Source of the DNA: Lachnospiraceae bacterium
GTDB lineage: Bacteria; Bacillota; Clostridia; Lachnospirales; Lachnospiraceae
Reading direction: 5' to 3'
Assembly: GCA_016294075.1 (NCBI GenBank)
Contig: JAEDCQ010000002.1
Location: 186,001-250,000 of the forward strand
Length of the DNA: 64,000 nucleotides
Shown in pieces: positions 18,750 through 27,652 of this stretch (position 1 is the stretch's first letter; each line of letters begins with the position of its first letter). The notes below the pieces were generated by a model, which saw nothing but the letters and a program-made list of their open reading frames with translations, was not told the DNA's origin and did no database searches. Both the position numbers and the translations under genes were made by a program.

Positions 18750-19763
18750 ATGAAAGAAACAGCAGAAAAGTATCCCAGATTAAAATATATAGATTATTTA
18801 AAAGCTATAGCCATAGTTCTTATTATAATTACACATAATCCATGGGTGCTTGAGAATAGAGACGGGAATCCTATTTTCCCATTATTGATAGATATGGCTG
18901 TTCCCATATTTATGATTCTTAGTGGATTTAATTATGCGTATTCTTGTTGTAAAAAGAATATGAATACATTTAAAGAGCATTATCGTATTAAGAATATAAA
19001 AGATAGATTGTTACGATTTCTGATTCCATTTGGAGTAACTTTTATAGGTGAAGTTTTACTTTTGACTATATATAAAAAAAAGAATTATTCTATAAGTAGT
19101 TTATGTATAGATTTATTGACAGGGGGATATGGACCAGGAGCATATTATACTCCAATAATGATTCAATTTATATTTATTGCACCCTTAATCTATATATTAA
19201 TTAAAAAATATGAAAAAATAGGAGTTTGGATAGTCTTTGGACTAAATTTTTTGTTTGAATGTTTTTACACGCTGTTTGGGATGCCGCCTGCAGGGTATCG
19301 GTATTGGATTATAAGGTATACTTTTCTGATAGCGCTTGGAATTGGGTGGTATGAAATAGGAAGAAAAAAGCAGAAATGGTTTCCGTATGTAATAAGCTTT
19401 CTTATTGGAGTTACTTATTTGCTTGGAACAACATTTTACTATACCCCTGTAATATTTGTAAGATGGACAAATACTTCCATGCTAGCGGGATTATATATCT
19501 TTCCTTTGATGAGTTTGTTTGTTAAATTGGTTGAGAAAGTTAAATTGCCGATTTTTATTGAAAAATTTATTCAATGGTGTTCTGAATCGACATTTCATAT
19601 TTTTTTATTCCAAATGGTGTATTATTATCTAGGAGTTGGGCGTCTCTTTGAGGCAACTCCAAAGTGCTTGCATTTATTATGTGATGTTACGGTATGTATA
19701 CTTATGGGCTGTTTTTTTAACGTTTTAATGATAAAAGTATTAAGAAAGAAGAGAACGATATGA
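18750..19763 (+). CDS. Acyltransferase family 3 membrane protein
   Basis: About 337 residues, ten helices. YIDYLKAIAIVLIIITHN in the first helix provides the K/R-x-His signature of acyltransferase-3 enzymes, and VPIFMILSGFNYAYS is the conserved second element. A TTG at 18714 could start a longer form overlapping the ABC gene; ATG 18750, directly after the ABC stop, is chosen because the product then begins shortly before the family's first helix. Its own stop overlaps the LegB start (ATGA). It probably acylates a sugar of the module B glycan; acyl donor and target are unknown. Confidence 0.85.
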   Translation: MKETAEKYPRLKYIDYLKAIAIVLIIITHNPWVLENRDGNPIFPLLIDMAVPIFMILSGFNYAYSCCKKNMNTFKEHYRIKNIKDRLLRFLIPFGVTFIGEVLLLTIYKKKNYSISSLCIDLLTGGYGPGAYYTPIMIQFIFIAPLIYILIKKYEKIGVWIVFGLNFLFECFYTLFGMPPAGYRYWIIRYTFLIALGIGWYEIGRKKQKWFPYVISFLIGVTYLLGTTFYYTPVIFVRWTNTSMLAGLYIFPLMSLFVKLVEKVKLPIFIEKFIQWCSESTFHIFLFQMVYYYLGVGRLFEATPKCLHLLCDVTVCILMGCFFNVLMIKVLRKKRTI

Positions 19764-20740
19764 GTAGATTATTAGTTACAGGTTCGGAGGGATTTATTGG
19801 AAGTCATCTGACTGAGACATTGGTAAAAGCTGGACATGATGTTAGGGCATTTGTATTATACAATTCGTTTAATTCATGGGGCTGGTTAGAGGAATTGGAT
19901 CCGGAGGTTATGAAACATGTTGAAATTTTCATGGGAGATGTTAGGGATCCAAATGGTGTAAAAGAAGCTATGAAAGGTATGGATGGTGTATTTCATCTTG
20001 CGGCATTAATTGCAATTCCTTTTAGTTATCATTCCCCAGATACTTATGTAGATACAAATATAAAAGGGACATTAAATGTATTACAGGCAGCTAGAGATTT
20101 ACAGACTCAAAGAGTACTTGTAACATCAACATCTGAGGTTTATGGTACTGCGCAATATGTACCTATTGATGAAAAACATCCTTATCAGGGGCAGTCACCT
20201 TATTCTGCAACTAAAATTGGGGCTGACAGATTAGCAGAGTCTTTTTATCGTTCTTTTGGAATGCCAATTACAATTGTGCGCCCCTTTAATACTTATGGGC
20301 CAAGGCAATCAGCGAGAGCGGTCATTCCAACTATTATAACGCAGCTTCTTAGTGGTAAAACGGAGATAAAACTAGGTTCTTTGACTCCTACAAGAGATTT
20401 TAATTATGTTAAAGATACGGCACAAGGATTTGTAGAAATTTATAATTCAAATAAGACAGTAGGTGAAGAGATAAATATAGCAACACAAAAGGAAATTTCA
20501 ATTGGTCAATTAGCGGAAGAATTAATTCGACAGATTAATCCTTCCGCAGAAATTGTGTGTGATGAACAGCGATTGCGTCCACAGAAAAGTGAAGTGAATA
20601 GATTATTGGGGAGTAATGAGAAAATTAAGAAACTAACAAACTGGGAAGTTCAGTATAGTTTTGAAAAAGGATTAAGTGAAACAATTCATTTTTTTGAAAA
20701 GAATATGGAACGGTATAAGGCGGATATATACAATATTTAA
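19760..20740 (+). CDS. legB: LegB-like NAD-dependent nucleotide-sugar 4,6-dehydratase
   Basis: A 326-residue extended SDR: TGSEGFIGSH (residues 7-16) for NAD, the STSEVYG strand, and YSATK (Tyr148, Lys152) as catalytic pair, then RPFNTYGPRQ. The substrate segment AFVLYNSFNSWGWLEEL and GDVRDPNGVKEAMKG, plus HLAALIAIPFSYHSP, are what I know from LegB-type enzymes of legionaminic acid synthesis (Campylobacter Cj1319 group), which convert GDP-GlcNAc to the 4-keto-6-deoxy form. It is coupled to the upstream acyltransferase by ATGA overlap and followed 49 bases on by an aminotransferase. Nonulosonate genes lie about 19 kb downstream; it may serve them or, with the next gene, make another 4-amino-4,6-dideoxy sugar. 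Confidence 0.85.
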   Translation: MSRLLVTGSEGFIGSHLTETLVKAGHDVRAFVLYNSFNSWGWLEELDPEVMKHVEIFMGDVRDPNGVKEAMKGMDGVFHLAALIAIPFSYHSPDTYVDTNIKGTLNVLQAARDLQTQRVLVTSTSEVYGTAQYVPIDEKHPYQGQSPYSATKIGADRLAESFYRSFGMPITIVRPFNTYGPRQSARAVIPTIITQLLSGKTEIKLGSLTPTRDFNYVKDTAQGFVEIYNSNKTVGEEINIATQKEISIGQLAEELIRQINPSAEIVCDEQRLRPQKSEVNRLLGSNEKIKKLTNWEVQYSFEKGLSETIHFFEKNMERYKADIYNI

Positions 20741-20789
20741 TTTATATATATTTGAAAATCAACAGATATATAAGGAATAGTAGTAGATT

Positions 20790-21896
20790 ATGAAAAAAGA
20801 AATACTAGTAACAAGAGCAACATTGCCACCTTTAGAGGAATACATCGAAGAAATTAAGGATATTTGGGATACACACTGGCTTACCAATATGGGGAAAAAG
20901 CATAATTTATTAGAGGCACAGTTGAAAGAATATTTGGATGTAAATAAAATTTCTTTATTTTGTAATGGGCATATGGCATTGGAACTTTTGATTCAAGCCA
21001 TGAATATTAGAGGAGAAGTTATTACCACGCCATTTACATTTGCATCGACAACGCATGCAATTGTTAGAAATGGTCTTACACCGGTTTTTTGTGATATCAA
21101 TGCTGATAATTATACGATAGATGTTAATAAGATTGAGGCGTTAATAACAAAGAACACTGCAGCCATTTTACCTGTGCATGTATATGGAAATGTGTGTGAT
21201 GTTGAGTCAATACAGGATATTGCCAAAAGATATAATCTCAAGGTGATTTATGATGCAGCCCATGCATTTGGAGTGAAATATCATGGGAAAGGCATTGGAA
21301 ATTTTGGTGATGCAACGATGTATAGTTTTCATGCAACAAAAGTATATAACACAATTGAGGGTGGGGGTGTCGCGTTTAGCGATGAATTATTAGAACAGAA
21401 ATTATATCAATTAAAGAATTTTGGAATTAAAAATCAAGAAGAAGTGGACGGAGTTGGTGCGAATGCCAAAATGAATGAATTTCAGGCGGCGATGGGCATA
21501 TGTAACCTGCGGTATATTGAAAAAAGTATTGCAAAAAGAAAGGAAATAGTAGATTTATATAGAAAAGAGTTAAAAGGAATAAATGGTATAAAATTAAATG
21601 AGGAGCAGCCCGGTGTAGAGAGTAATTACGCATATATGCCAATTTATGTACAGGCTTCCAAATATGGAATGACTAGAGAAGGACTTATGGATAAGTTAGA
21701 AAAAAGAGGTTATTTTCCAAGAAAATACTTTTATCCATTAACAAATGAGTTCGCGTGTTATAAAAATACTTTTATGACTAGTGGGAAGACGGTGGCTAAA
21801 GAAATATCTCAAGGAATAATGACAATGCCTCTCTATGAGGAACTAGAATATAATGATGTTATGGAGATATGTGAAATAATTAGAAATGGTAAATAG
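20790..21896 (+). CDS. DegT/DnrJ/EryC1/StrS sugar aminotransferase
   Basis: A 368-residue PLP enzyme. The Schiff-base lysine is Lys184 in FHATKVYNTIEGGG; TPFTFASTTHAI and VYDAAHAFGVKY are family motifs for cofactor binding. The opening ILVTRATLPPLEEYIEEIKDIW with TNMGKKHNLLE resembles VioA-type enzymes that aminate C4 of 4-keto-6-deoxy sugars. Next to the LegB-like dehydratase it very likely aminates that product. It could be the LegC step of legionaminic acid synthesis, for which no other candidate is in the window, or it could make an NDP-4-amino-4,6-dideoxyhexose for module B. Confidence 0.85.
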   Translation: MKKEILVTRATLPPLEEYIEEIKDIWDTHWLTNMGKKHNLLEAQLKEYLDVNKISLFCNGHMALELLIQAMNIRGEVITTPFTFASTTHAIVRNGLTPVFCDINADNYTIDVNKIEALITKNTAAILPVHVYGNVCDVESIQDIAKRYNLKVIYDAAHAFGVKYHGKGIGNFGDATMYSFHATKVYNTIEGGGVAFSDELLEQKLYQLKNFGIKNQEEVDGVGANAKMNEFQAAMGICNLRYIEKSIAKRKEIVDLYRKELKGINGIKLNEEQPGVESNYAYMPIYVQASKYGMTREGLMDKLEKRGYFPRKYFYPLTNEFACYKNTFMTSGKTVAKEISQGIMTMPLYEELEYNDVMEICEIIRNGK

Positions 21897-21904
21897 AGGA
21901 ATAT

Positions 21905-22738
21905 ATGAATTTTATAAAAAGAAAATTACATTCATTAAATTTGTTTTTATTTAAAAATAAGATTACACCATCTCAAAAAATGGGTGATAAGTTGTTGTTT
22001 CTTGCTCCGGCACCATGTGTAGGTAGTTTTTTTGAAAAACAGAGTGTGAGAGAGCAGTTTAAGGGCTATGATCTTGCATTTATCAATTTTATGGTCTTAT
22101 ATATGCAAAAGGAACTTTTTGAGTATAAACCCAAATATCTTGTTTTTATGGATCCACTTTTTTATAGTGAGATAGAACTTAAAACAAACAAAGTGAATGA
22201 AAAAAAGAGATTAGTCAAAGAAGTCTTAGAGAAAATAGATTGGGAGTGCTATATTATTACTTCTGTTTTAGCTGAATTTGGACTTTCAAACCCTAATGTT
22301 AAATTTATTAGATTAAGTTGTTTTATGTCTTCTTATAAAGGGGGATTACTGCCTCTTTTTAAAAAGAATTGGTTGTGTTTAGGGGTAAATAATGTAATAC
22401 AGGCTGCGATTTTCTTTGGAATCACATTTGGATACAAAGAACTTGCTATTTTAGGGTGTACTTATAAGGCACCGGGGATGACTATGAAGGAAGATGGATT
22501 GCACATATTGGGATACGATCATTATTATGATTTAAATAGAGGAGAAAGGGTTATCTCAAATGAAGAACTGGAAAGAAATCGTGGACAATATATGCTAACC
22601 ATTTCTAAAAAATCAATCCAAAGTAGTAGAATTTTTTGGGATTTGAACAGTTATGCGAAAAAGATGAACTGTAATGTGATTAATTATTCAGAAGGTAGTA
22701 TGATTGATTCAATTAAAATGGGTAAATTGAATGATTAA
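21905..22738 (+). CDS. Unknown protein, possible sialyltransferase/DUF115-like fold
   Basis: I do not recognise this 277-residue soluble protein with confidence. Visible features: a basic N-terminus (MNFIKRKLHSLNLF), a first strand and glycine loop (KLLFLAPAPCVGSF), and a mid-protein stretch NNVIQAAIFFGITFGYKELAILGCTY followed by a His-rich GYDHYYD. A helix followed by GYKE and a hydrophobic strand ending in a polar tip is seen in GT42 sialyltransferases and in MptE-like (DUF115) proteins of the same fold, which suggests a CMP-sugar transferase. The C-terminus looks like LNSYAKKMNCNVINYSEGS, also typical of that fold. It sits between amino-sugar genes and the glutamine kinase. The assignment is a guess from pattern. 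Confidence 0.6.
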   Translation: MNFIKRKLHSLNLFLFKNKITPSQKMGDKLLFLAPAPCVGSFFEKQSVREQFKGYDLAFINFMVLYMQKELFEYKPKYLVFMDPLFYSEIELKTNKVNEKKRLVKEVLEKIDWECYIITSVLAEFGLSNPNVKFIRLSCFMSSYKGGLLPLFKKNWLCLGVNNVIQAAIFFGITFGYKELAILGCTYKAPGMTMKEDGLHILGYDHYYDLNRGERVISNEELERNRGQYMLTISKKSIQSSRIFWDLNSYAKKMNCNVINYSEGSMIDSIKMGKLND

Positions 22739-22798
22739 AATATAGTTGGAGTAAACATATTTATTTAAAGATTTACTAATTATATGAGGAGATAATAT

Positions 22799-25141
22799 AT
22801 GCAGAAAATGACAAAAGCAAAAACGATACTCTATTTAAAAGAAAAAATTTCGCTGCTAAATATATTACCTATTTATGTGTTAGAAAGTGATTCGTATTTT
22901 GAAGATAAACAGAAAACAATTGAGTCAATAATTGAGTTCGCTCAGGATAAAACATTAATTGTGCGTTCATCTTCTCGACAGGAAGATCAAGAAGAAGCAT
23001 CTAATGCGGGAAAATTTGAATCAGTTGGGAATGTTAATCCAAATAGAGTAGAATTAGAGAATGCAATTGAAAGAGTATATAATTCATATAATACAACTCA
23101 AAACGAAGAAATACTAATTCAGATAATGTTACAGGATGTAAATAAATCAGGAGTAGTTTTTACGGCCGATATGGAAACATTTGCTGATTATTATATTGTA
23201 AATTATTACGAGGGAAATGATACAAGTGCTGTTACCAGTGGTCAAAATAATAATTTAAGAGTTTTTGTTGCTTACAAAGGAAAAAATGATTTTGTTGAAG
23301 ACGAGGATATGAAAGCTCTTATTGAGGTGTGTGAATTAATCGAAGAATGTTTGGGAAAAACGGCTCTTGATATAGAATTTGCTATTGATAAAAGCGGGAT
23401 GTTATATATTTTTCAGGTTCGTGATATAGCGAAAGCAAATAAGCAGAAATATAATGTAAAAAAATTGGATGAGCCATTAAAACGTATTTATAAAAAAATT
23501 GAAAAAATGTCTAGACCACATCCGTTTTTAAAAGGTGGGACAACGTATTTTGGTGTAATGCCTGATTGGAATCCAGCGGAAATTTTAGGAAGTCGCCCTC
23601 AAAAACTGGCAATTTCTTTATATAGAGAATTGATTACAGACAGAGTATGGGCGCAACAACGAAAAAACTATGGATATCGTGATTTGACAATGCAACCGCT
23701 AATGGCATCTTTTTGCGGTAAGCCATATATAGATACGCGCGTAATGTTTAATTCTTTTATTCCTGCACAATTAAATGAGAATATTGCTGAAAAATTAGTA
23801 AATTATTATTTGAATCAATTGAAACAATATCCTATTTACCATGATAAAGTTGAATTTGAAATAGTTTTTTCCTGTTATTATTTTGGTGTGTCTCAAAAAT
23901 TAGAAAAACTTCAGGAGTATGGTTTTGATGCGCATGAAATAAAAAATATAGAGTTTTCACTCTTATCTTTAACAAACAGAATTATACATCCTAAGTTTGG
24001 GCTTTATAAAAAAGATATAGAGAAGGCTACATTATTAAAAAATAAATATAATGATATTATAACATCCGATATTTCATTAATTGATAAGATATATTGGTTG
24101 ATTGAAATATGTAAGGAATATGGAACTTTACCATTTGCCGGAGTTGCACGTGCAGGCTTTATTGCGTCACAATTATTACGTTCTTTTGTAGAATTGGATG
24201 TCATTACAAGCGTTGAGTATGATGATTATATGAATTCGCTTGAAACCATCAGTAAGAAACTCAGAAAAGATTATGCCATGTTTAAAAGTGGGAAGTTGTC
24301 CAAAGAAGAATTTGTTTTTTTATATGGCCACTTACGTCCGGGAACCTATGATATTTTATCCGAAAGATATGACAATAACTTTGATGATTATTTTGGGAAT
24401 GAAAAAGGAGAAGAAATTCAACAAGATATAAAAGTAGTTTTTACAACAGAAAAACTGGAAAAAGTACAGCGTTATCTTGACAAGTATGGCTTTCAAGTAA
24501 ATGCGGAAGAATTAATGATATTTATTAAGGAAGCAATAGAAGGTCGTGAATATGTAAAGTATGAATTTACAAAATTCGTAAGCATGATTTTGGAGTTAGT
24601 GGCGGCATTGGGAGAACGCTTAGGAATAGCGAGAGAAGAGATGGCACATTTAGATATACATGCTATTCAACAATTATATGTCGAATTAGAAACGGGTAAT
24701 GTAAAAGAAGAATTCGAACAGATAATAAAATGGAACAAAGAACAATACGAATATGTACGTCAAATAAAACTGCCAGCAATCATTATTGATAAAAAAGATG
24801 TATATAATTATTATTTGTTAAATGAAGAACCCAATTTTATTACACAAAAAACTGTAAAAGCAGAGATAGTACTATTTGATAATGCCGATATTGATGTAGA
24901 AAATAAAATTGTTTTTATTGAAGCGGCTGACCCGGGATATGATTTTTTGTTTTCAAAAAATATTGCAGGATTAGTAACAAAATATGGTGGAGTAAATTCG
25001 CATATGGCAATTCGCTGTGCAGAATTAGGGATTCCAGCAGTAATTGGTGTTGGGCAACAAAAGTTTGAAACCTGGAGTAGAAATAAATGGATTGAGGTGG
25101 ATTGCTGTAAATGCCAAGTTATAAATGCAAAGGATTGGTAG
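22799..25141 (+). CDS. PEP-synthase-like kinase, probable L-glutamine kinase of phosphoramidate pathway
   Basis: A 780-residue protein with PEP-synthase architecture: an N-terminal ATP-binding domain with TLIVRSSSRQEDQEEASNAGKF (about residue 60) and FAIDKSGMLYIFQVRD, a long helical middle, and a C-terminal mobile domain with GGVNSHMAIRCAELGIPAVIG in which His735 is the phospho-carrier. It lacks the large PEP/pyruvate barrel of true PEP synthases. The Campylobacter capsule enzyme Cj1418 has this layout and phosphorylates the amide nitrogen of glutamine, the first step to O-methyl phosphoramidate. The other three enzymes of that pathway lie within 11 kb, which makes this reading strong. AGGAGAT precedes the ATG. 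Confidence 0.82.
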   Translation: MQKMTKAKTILYLKEKISLLNILPIYVLESDSYFEDKQKTIESIIEFAQDKTLIVRSSSRQEDQEEASNAGKFESVGNVNPNRVELENAIERVYNSYNTTQNEEILIQIMLQDVNKSGVVFTADMETFADYYIVNYYEGNDTSAVTSGQNNNLRVFVAYKGKNDFVEDEDMKALIEVCELIEECLGKTALDIEFAIDKSGMLYIFQVRDIAKANKQKYNVKKLDEPLKRIYKKIEKMSRPHPFLKGGTTYFGVMPDWNPAEILGSRPQKLAISLYRELITDRVWAQQRKNYGYRDLTMQPLMASFCGKPYIDTRVMFNSFIPAQLNENIAEKLVNYYLNQLKQYPIYHDKVEFEIVFSCYYFGVSQKLEKLQEYGFDAHEIKNIEFSLLSLTNRIIHPKFGLYKKDIEKATLLKNKYNDIITSDISLIDKIYWLIEICKEYGTLPFAGVARAGFIASQLLRSFVELDVITSVEYDDYMNSLETISKKLRKDYAMFKSGKLSKEEFVFLYGHLRPGTYDILSERYDNNFDDYFGNEKGEEIQQDIKVVFTTEKLEKVQRYLDKYGFQVNAEELMIFIKEAIEGREYVKYEFTKFVSMILELVAALGERLGIAREEMAHLDIHAIQQLYVELETGNVKEEFEQIIKWNKEQYEYVRQIKLPAIIIDKKDVYNYYLLNEEPNFITQKTVKAEIVLFDNADIDVENKIVFIEAADPGYDFLFSKNIAGLVTKYGGVNSHMAIRCAELGIPAVIGVGQQKFETWSRNKWIEVDCCKCQVINAKDW

Positions 25142-25161
25142 AACGTTAGGAAGCATAATTT

Positions 25162-26442
25162 ATGAAAAATGTATTAGCATATTTTAAGAAGTGGAAATAT
25201 TATAGATTTATACAAAAACCAATATCTCGCATTATAGATCCCTTTATTGGGTATAGAAATGTAAAAAAAAGTAAGAAATATTTTATTCCGAATAGTTTTA
25301 TGCCACATACTAATCGAGATATTGATAATAAAATAAAAGTCCGTTTTTTATTTACTTTTGAACCTACTTGGAATTCAATAGTTTCTATTTGCCGAGCATT
25401 TGCAAATGATTTACGCTATGATGTGTTAATTGTTTTGGGAGATGATAGAGATGAATTAAAAAAAATGGTGCTAAAAGAGGGGTTGAATTACGAATTTTAC
25501 CAGGACTATTCTGCTAAAAATGATTCTCCGGATATTTTTATTTTATCTCATCCAAGCGATCAAACCCCAATAGAAGATTGTAGAAAATACACAAAACTTA
25601 TTATTGTTGCGTCATCAGCACTTGTAAGATATGGTGAGTCATTGGATGATTTTTGGAAACGAGATTCTGTTGGTTATGAACGGTTTTCGCCGGACTATTA
25701 TTTATTTGATTCTTTATTGTATAATGAGATTAAAGAGTCCAAGTATTTCTCAGACAAAATTATTGAAATGGGAAACGCAAAATTTGACGGAATACATGAA
25801 GCATTTAATAAAAAAGAGATTGTTTCCGGATGGAGTAAATTAAGAGGTAAAAAAATTGTACTGTGGGCTCCAGATCATGGAATACAACAAGGATATATTT
25901 CCGATAACATCAGCTTTGATATTTTTGCTAAAAGCATTTTAGAGTATATTGGAAATAGCGACTTGCTGGGACTTATTTTTCGTCCACATGCCACATTTGT
26001 TGAAGAAATGTTAGAGCATGGATATTGGACAACAAAAGATATTTTTGAAATGAAAAGATGGTTTAATGCCTCTAAAAATATGATTTGGGATGATAATGCA
26101 ACATATGATAATGCGTATGCTGTATGTGACGCTATTTTGACGGATGCTCATTGTGGAATAATATGTTCTGCTTTACCGACATTAAAACCTGTGGGAGTTT
26201 TTTTTAGAGATTCTGCCACCATGTTATTACATGAAGAATTTTCCGAATGTACATATAAAATTTCAAATGATAATGAGTTACATTCATTCCTAAATATGGT
26301 TAGTTGTGATCAGGATTATAAGTTAGATGTAAGAAAAGAATTAAGCAAAAAGAATATTAAATGTTTTGATGGTAAAAATGGAGAAAGAATAAAGGCGTTT
26401 GTTGAGGCAAAGTATTCGAATATGCTTGATGGATTCAGGTAA
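25162..26442 (+). CDS. CDP-glycerol glycerophosphotransferase-like protein
   Basis: A 426-residue protein whose C-terminal half has the motif order of TagB/TagF enzymes: VLWAPDHGIQQGY (HG motif), LGLIFRPHATFVEE (R-P-H in place of RPHP), and CDAILTDAHCGIICS where the family usually has TDYSS. These enzymes transfer polyol phosphate from CDP-glycerol or relatives. The acidic D of TD is kept but the serines are replaced by A-H-C, so donor use may differ. Its neighbours make a CDP-linked phosphoramidate, so I suggest, without proof, that it could transfer that group instead of glycerol phosphate. The N-terminal 40 residues are basic and may bind membrane. Confidence 0.75.
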   Translation: MKNVLAYFKKWKYYRFIQKPISRIIDPFIGYRNVKKSKKYFIPNSFMPHTNRDIDNKIKVRFLFTFEPTWNSIVSICRAFANDLRYDVLIVLGDDRDELKKMVLKEGLNYEFYQDYSAKNDSPDIFILSHPSDQTPIEDCRKYTKLIIVASSALVRYGESLDDFWKRDSVGYERFSPDYYLFDSLLYNEIKESKYFSDKIIEMGNAKFDGIHEAFNKKEIVSGWSKLRGKKIVLWAPDHGIQQGYISDNISFDIFAKSILEYIGNSDLLGLIFRPHATFVEEMLEHGYWTTKDIFEMKRWFNASKNMIWDDNATYDNAYAVCDAILTDAHCGIICSALPTLKPVGVFFRDSATMLLHEEFSECTYKISNDNELHSFLNMVSCDQDYKLDVRKELSKKNIKCFDGKNGERIKAFVEAKYSNMLDGFR

Positions 26443-26452
26443 GGATTAGAAA

Positions 26453-27649
26453 ATGGAGATTAATAATATTATTCAATCAATTAATACACCCTGCTATATG
26501 ATTGATTTGGAAAAACTTCAGTATAACTATAAAAACATTTATGAGAGTTTTAATGCTGCTTGGAATAATAATATTATACTAGGATATTCAGTCAAAACGA
26601 ATCATTTTCCATATATGCTAAAATGGGCAAAAGAAAACAGAATGTTAGCAGAAGTTGTATCAAAAGATGAATACAATTATGCTTTAGAAAATGGTTTTGA
26701 AACGGAACAGATAATTTTTAATGGTCCTTGCAAATCGGAGGGGATTTTATTAAAAGCTTTGAATGGGCTTAGTTTAGTCAATATAGATAATCTTTATGAA
26801 ATTGATATGATAAAGTCACATGAAAAAGAATTGAACAAAAACGCAAAAATTGGTTTAAGACTTAATTTTGATTTAGAAGAAGAATGCATGAATGAAACAA
26901 CTGCAGGAGAAGAAGGGAACCGTTTTGGAATATGCTTAGAAAATGGTGATTTTGAACAAGCAGTAAAACGGTTGCAACAGATGCATTTGCAAGTAAAATG
27001 TATTCATTTACATTATAGCACTAAAACCCGTAGTGTAAAAGTATTTAGAGAACTTGCCAAAAAAGTATGTGAGGTATGTATAAAGTATAATCTAGTTAGT
27101 GAAATAGAATATATTGATATAGGAGGCGGTTTTTGGGGAGGAAGACGGTTGCAAGGGAAACCGTCAATGGAAGAATATAGTAAAGTGATTACAGAAATAT
27201 TATATAAAACTTTTACACCTGAAAAGGTAGTGCTTGTATTGGAACCAGGCGCTTCGTTGGTGGCCACTGCAGTTGATTATTATGCTAGGGTTAAAAATGT
27301 TAGAAAAGTACGAGAAAAACAAATTGTCACATTGGATGGAAGTTTACTTCATATTAATCCCTTTATGCAGAATAGAGAGCCTTGTTGTGAGATTTTTGCC
27401 ACAGGAGAAGACTTAATAACGGAACAGGTTATTTGTGGATCTACTTGTATGGAAATGGATCGCTTTATAACTGTTAAGCAAATGAAAGAATTATGTGTGA
27501 ATGATTGTATCAAAATTAGCAATGCAGGAGCATATACAATGGCCTTTAACAATTGTTTTATAAATTATCCGCCATATATATATTTAAAGAAGGATAATGA
27601 AATTGCTGAGTTGAGAAATAGAAATGATATTAAGATGGGATGGATATAG
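26453..27649 (+). CDS. PLP-dependent decarboxylase-like protein (DapDC/ODC, fold type III)
   Basis: A 398-residue enzyme of the alanine-racemase-like barrel plus beta domain. Lys48 in GYSVKTN is the PLP lysine; IGLRLNFD and IHLHYSTKTR line the barrel; DIGGGFWGG binds phosphate; VLEPGASLV and ICGSTCMEMD then NAGAYTMAFNN match the C-terminal catalytic set of diaminopimelate/ornithine decarboxylases. In surface-glycan or secondary metabolite loci such proteins decarboxylate amino acids to supply an amine. It is followed three bases later by an ATP-grasp ligase, suggesting that the product is joined to another molecule. The substrate amino acid cannot be read. Confidence 0.83.
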   Translation: MEINNIIQSINTPCYMIDLEKLQYNYKNIYESFNAAWNNNIILGYSVKTNHFPYMLKWAKENRMLAEVVSKDEYNYALENGFETEQIIFNGPCKSEGILLKALNGLSLVNIDNLYEIDMIKSHEKELNKNAKIGLRLNFDLEEECMNETTAGEEGNRFGICLENGDFEQAVKRLQQMHLQVKCIHLHYSTKTRSVKVFRELAKKVCEVCIKYNLVSEIEYIDIGGGFWGGRRLQGKPSMEEYSKVITEILYKTFTPEKVVLVLEPGASLVATAVDYYARVKNVRKVREKQIVTLDGSLLHINPFMQNREPCCEIFATGEDLITEQVICGSTCMEMDRFITVKQMKELCVNDCIKISNAGAYTMAFNNCFINYPPYIYLKKDNEIAELRNRNDIKMGWI

Positions 27650-27652
27650 AAC

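Noticed and set aside
24240..24431. Short + strand frame inside the glutamine kinase gene
   Set aside because: Out-of-phase shadow.
22799..25141. Reading the PEP-synthase-like protein as central metabolism
   Set aside because: It lacks the PEP/pyruvate barrel expected in PEP synthase and lies within a glycan operon.
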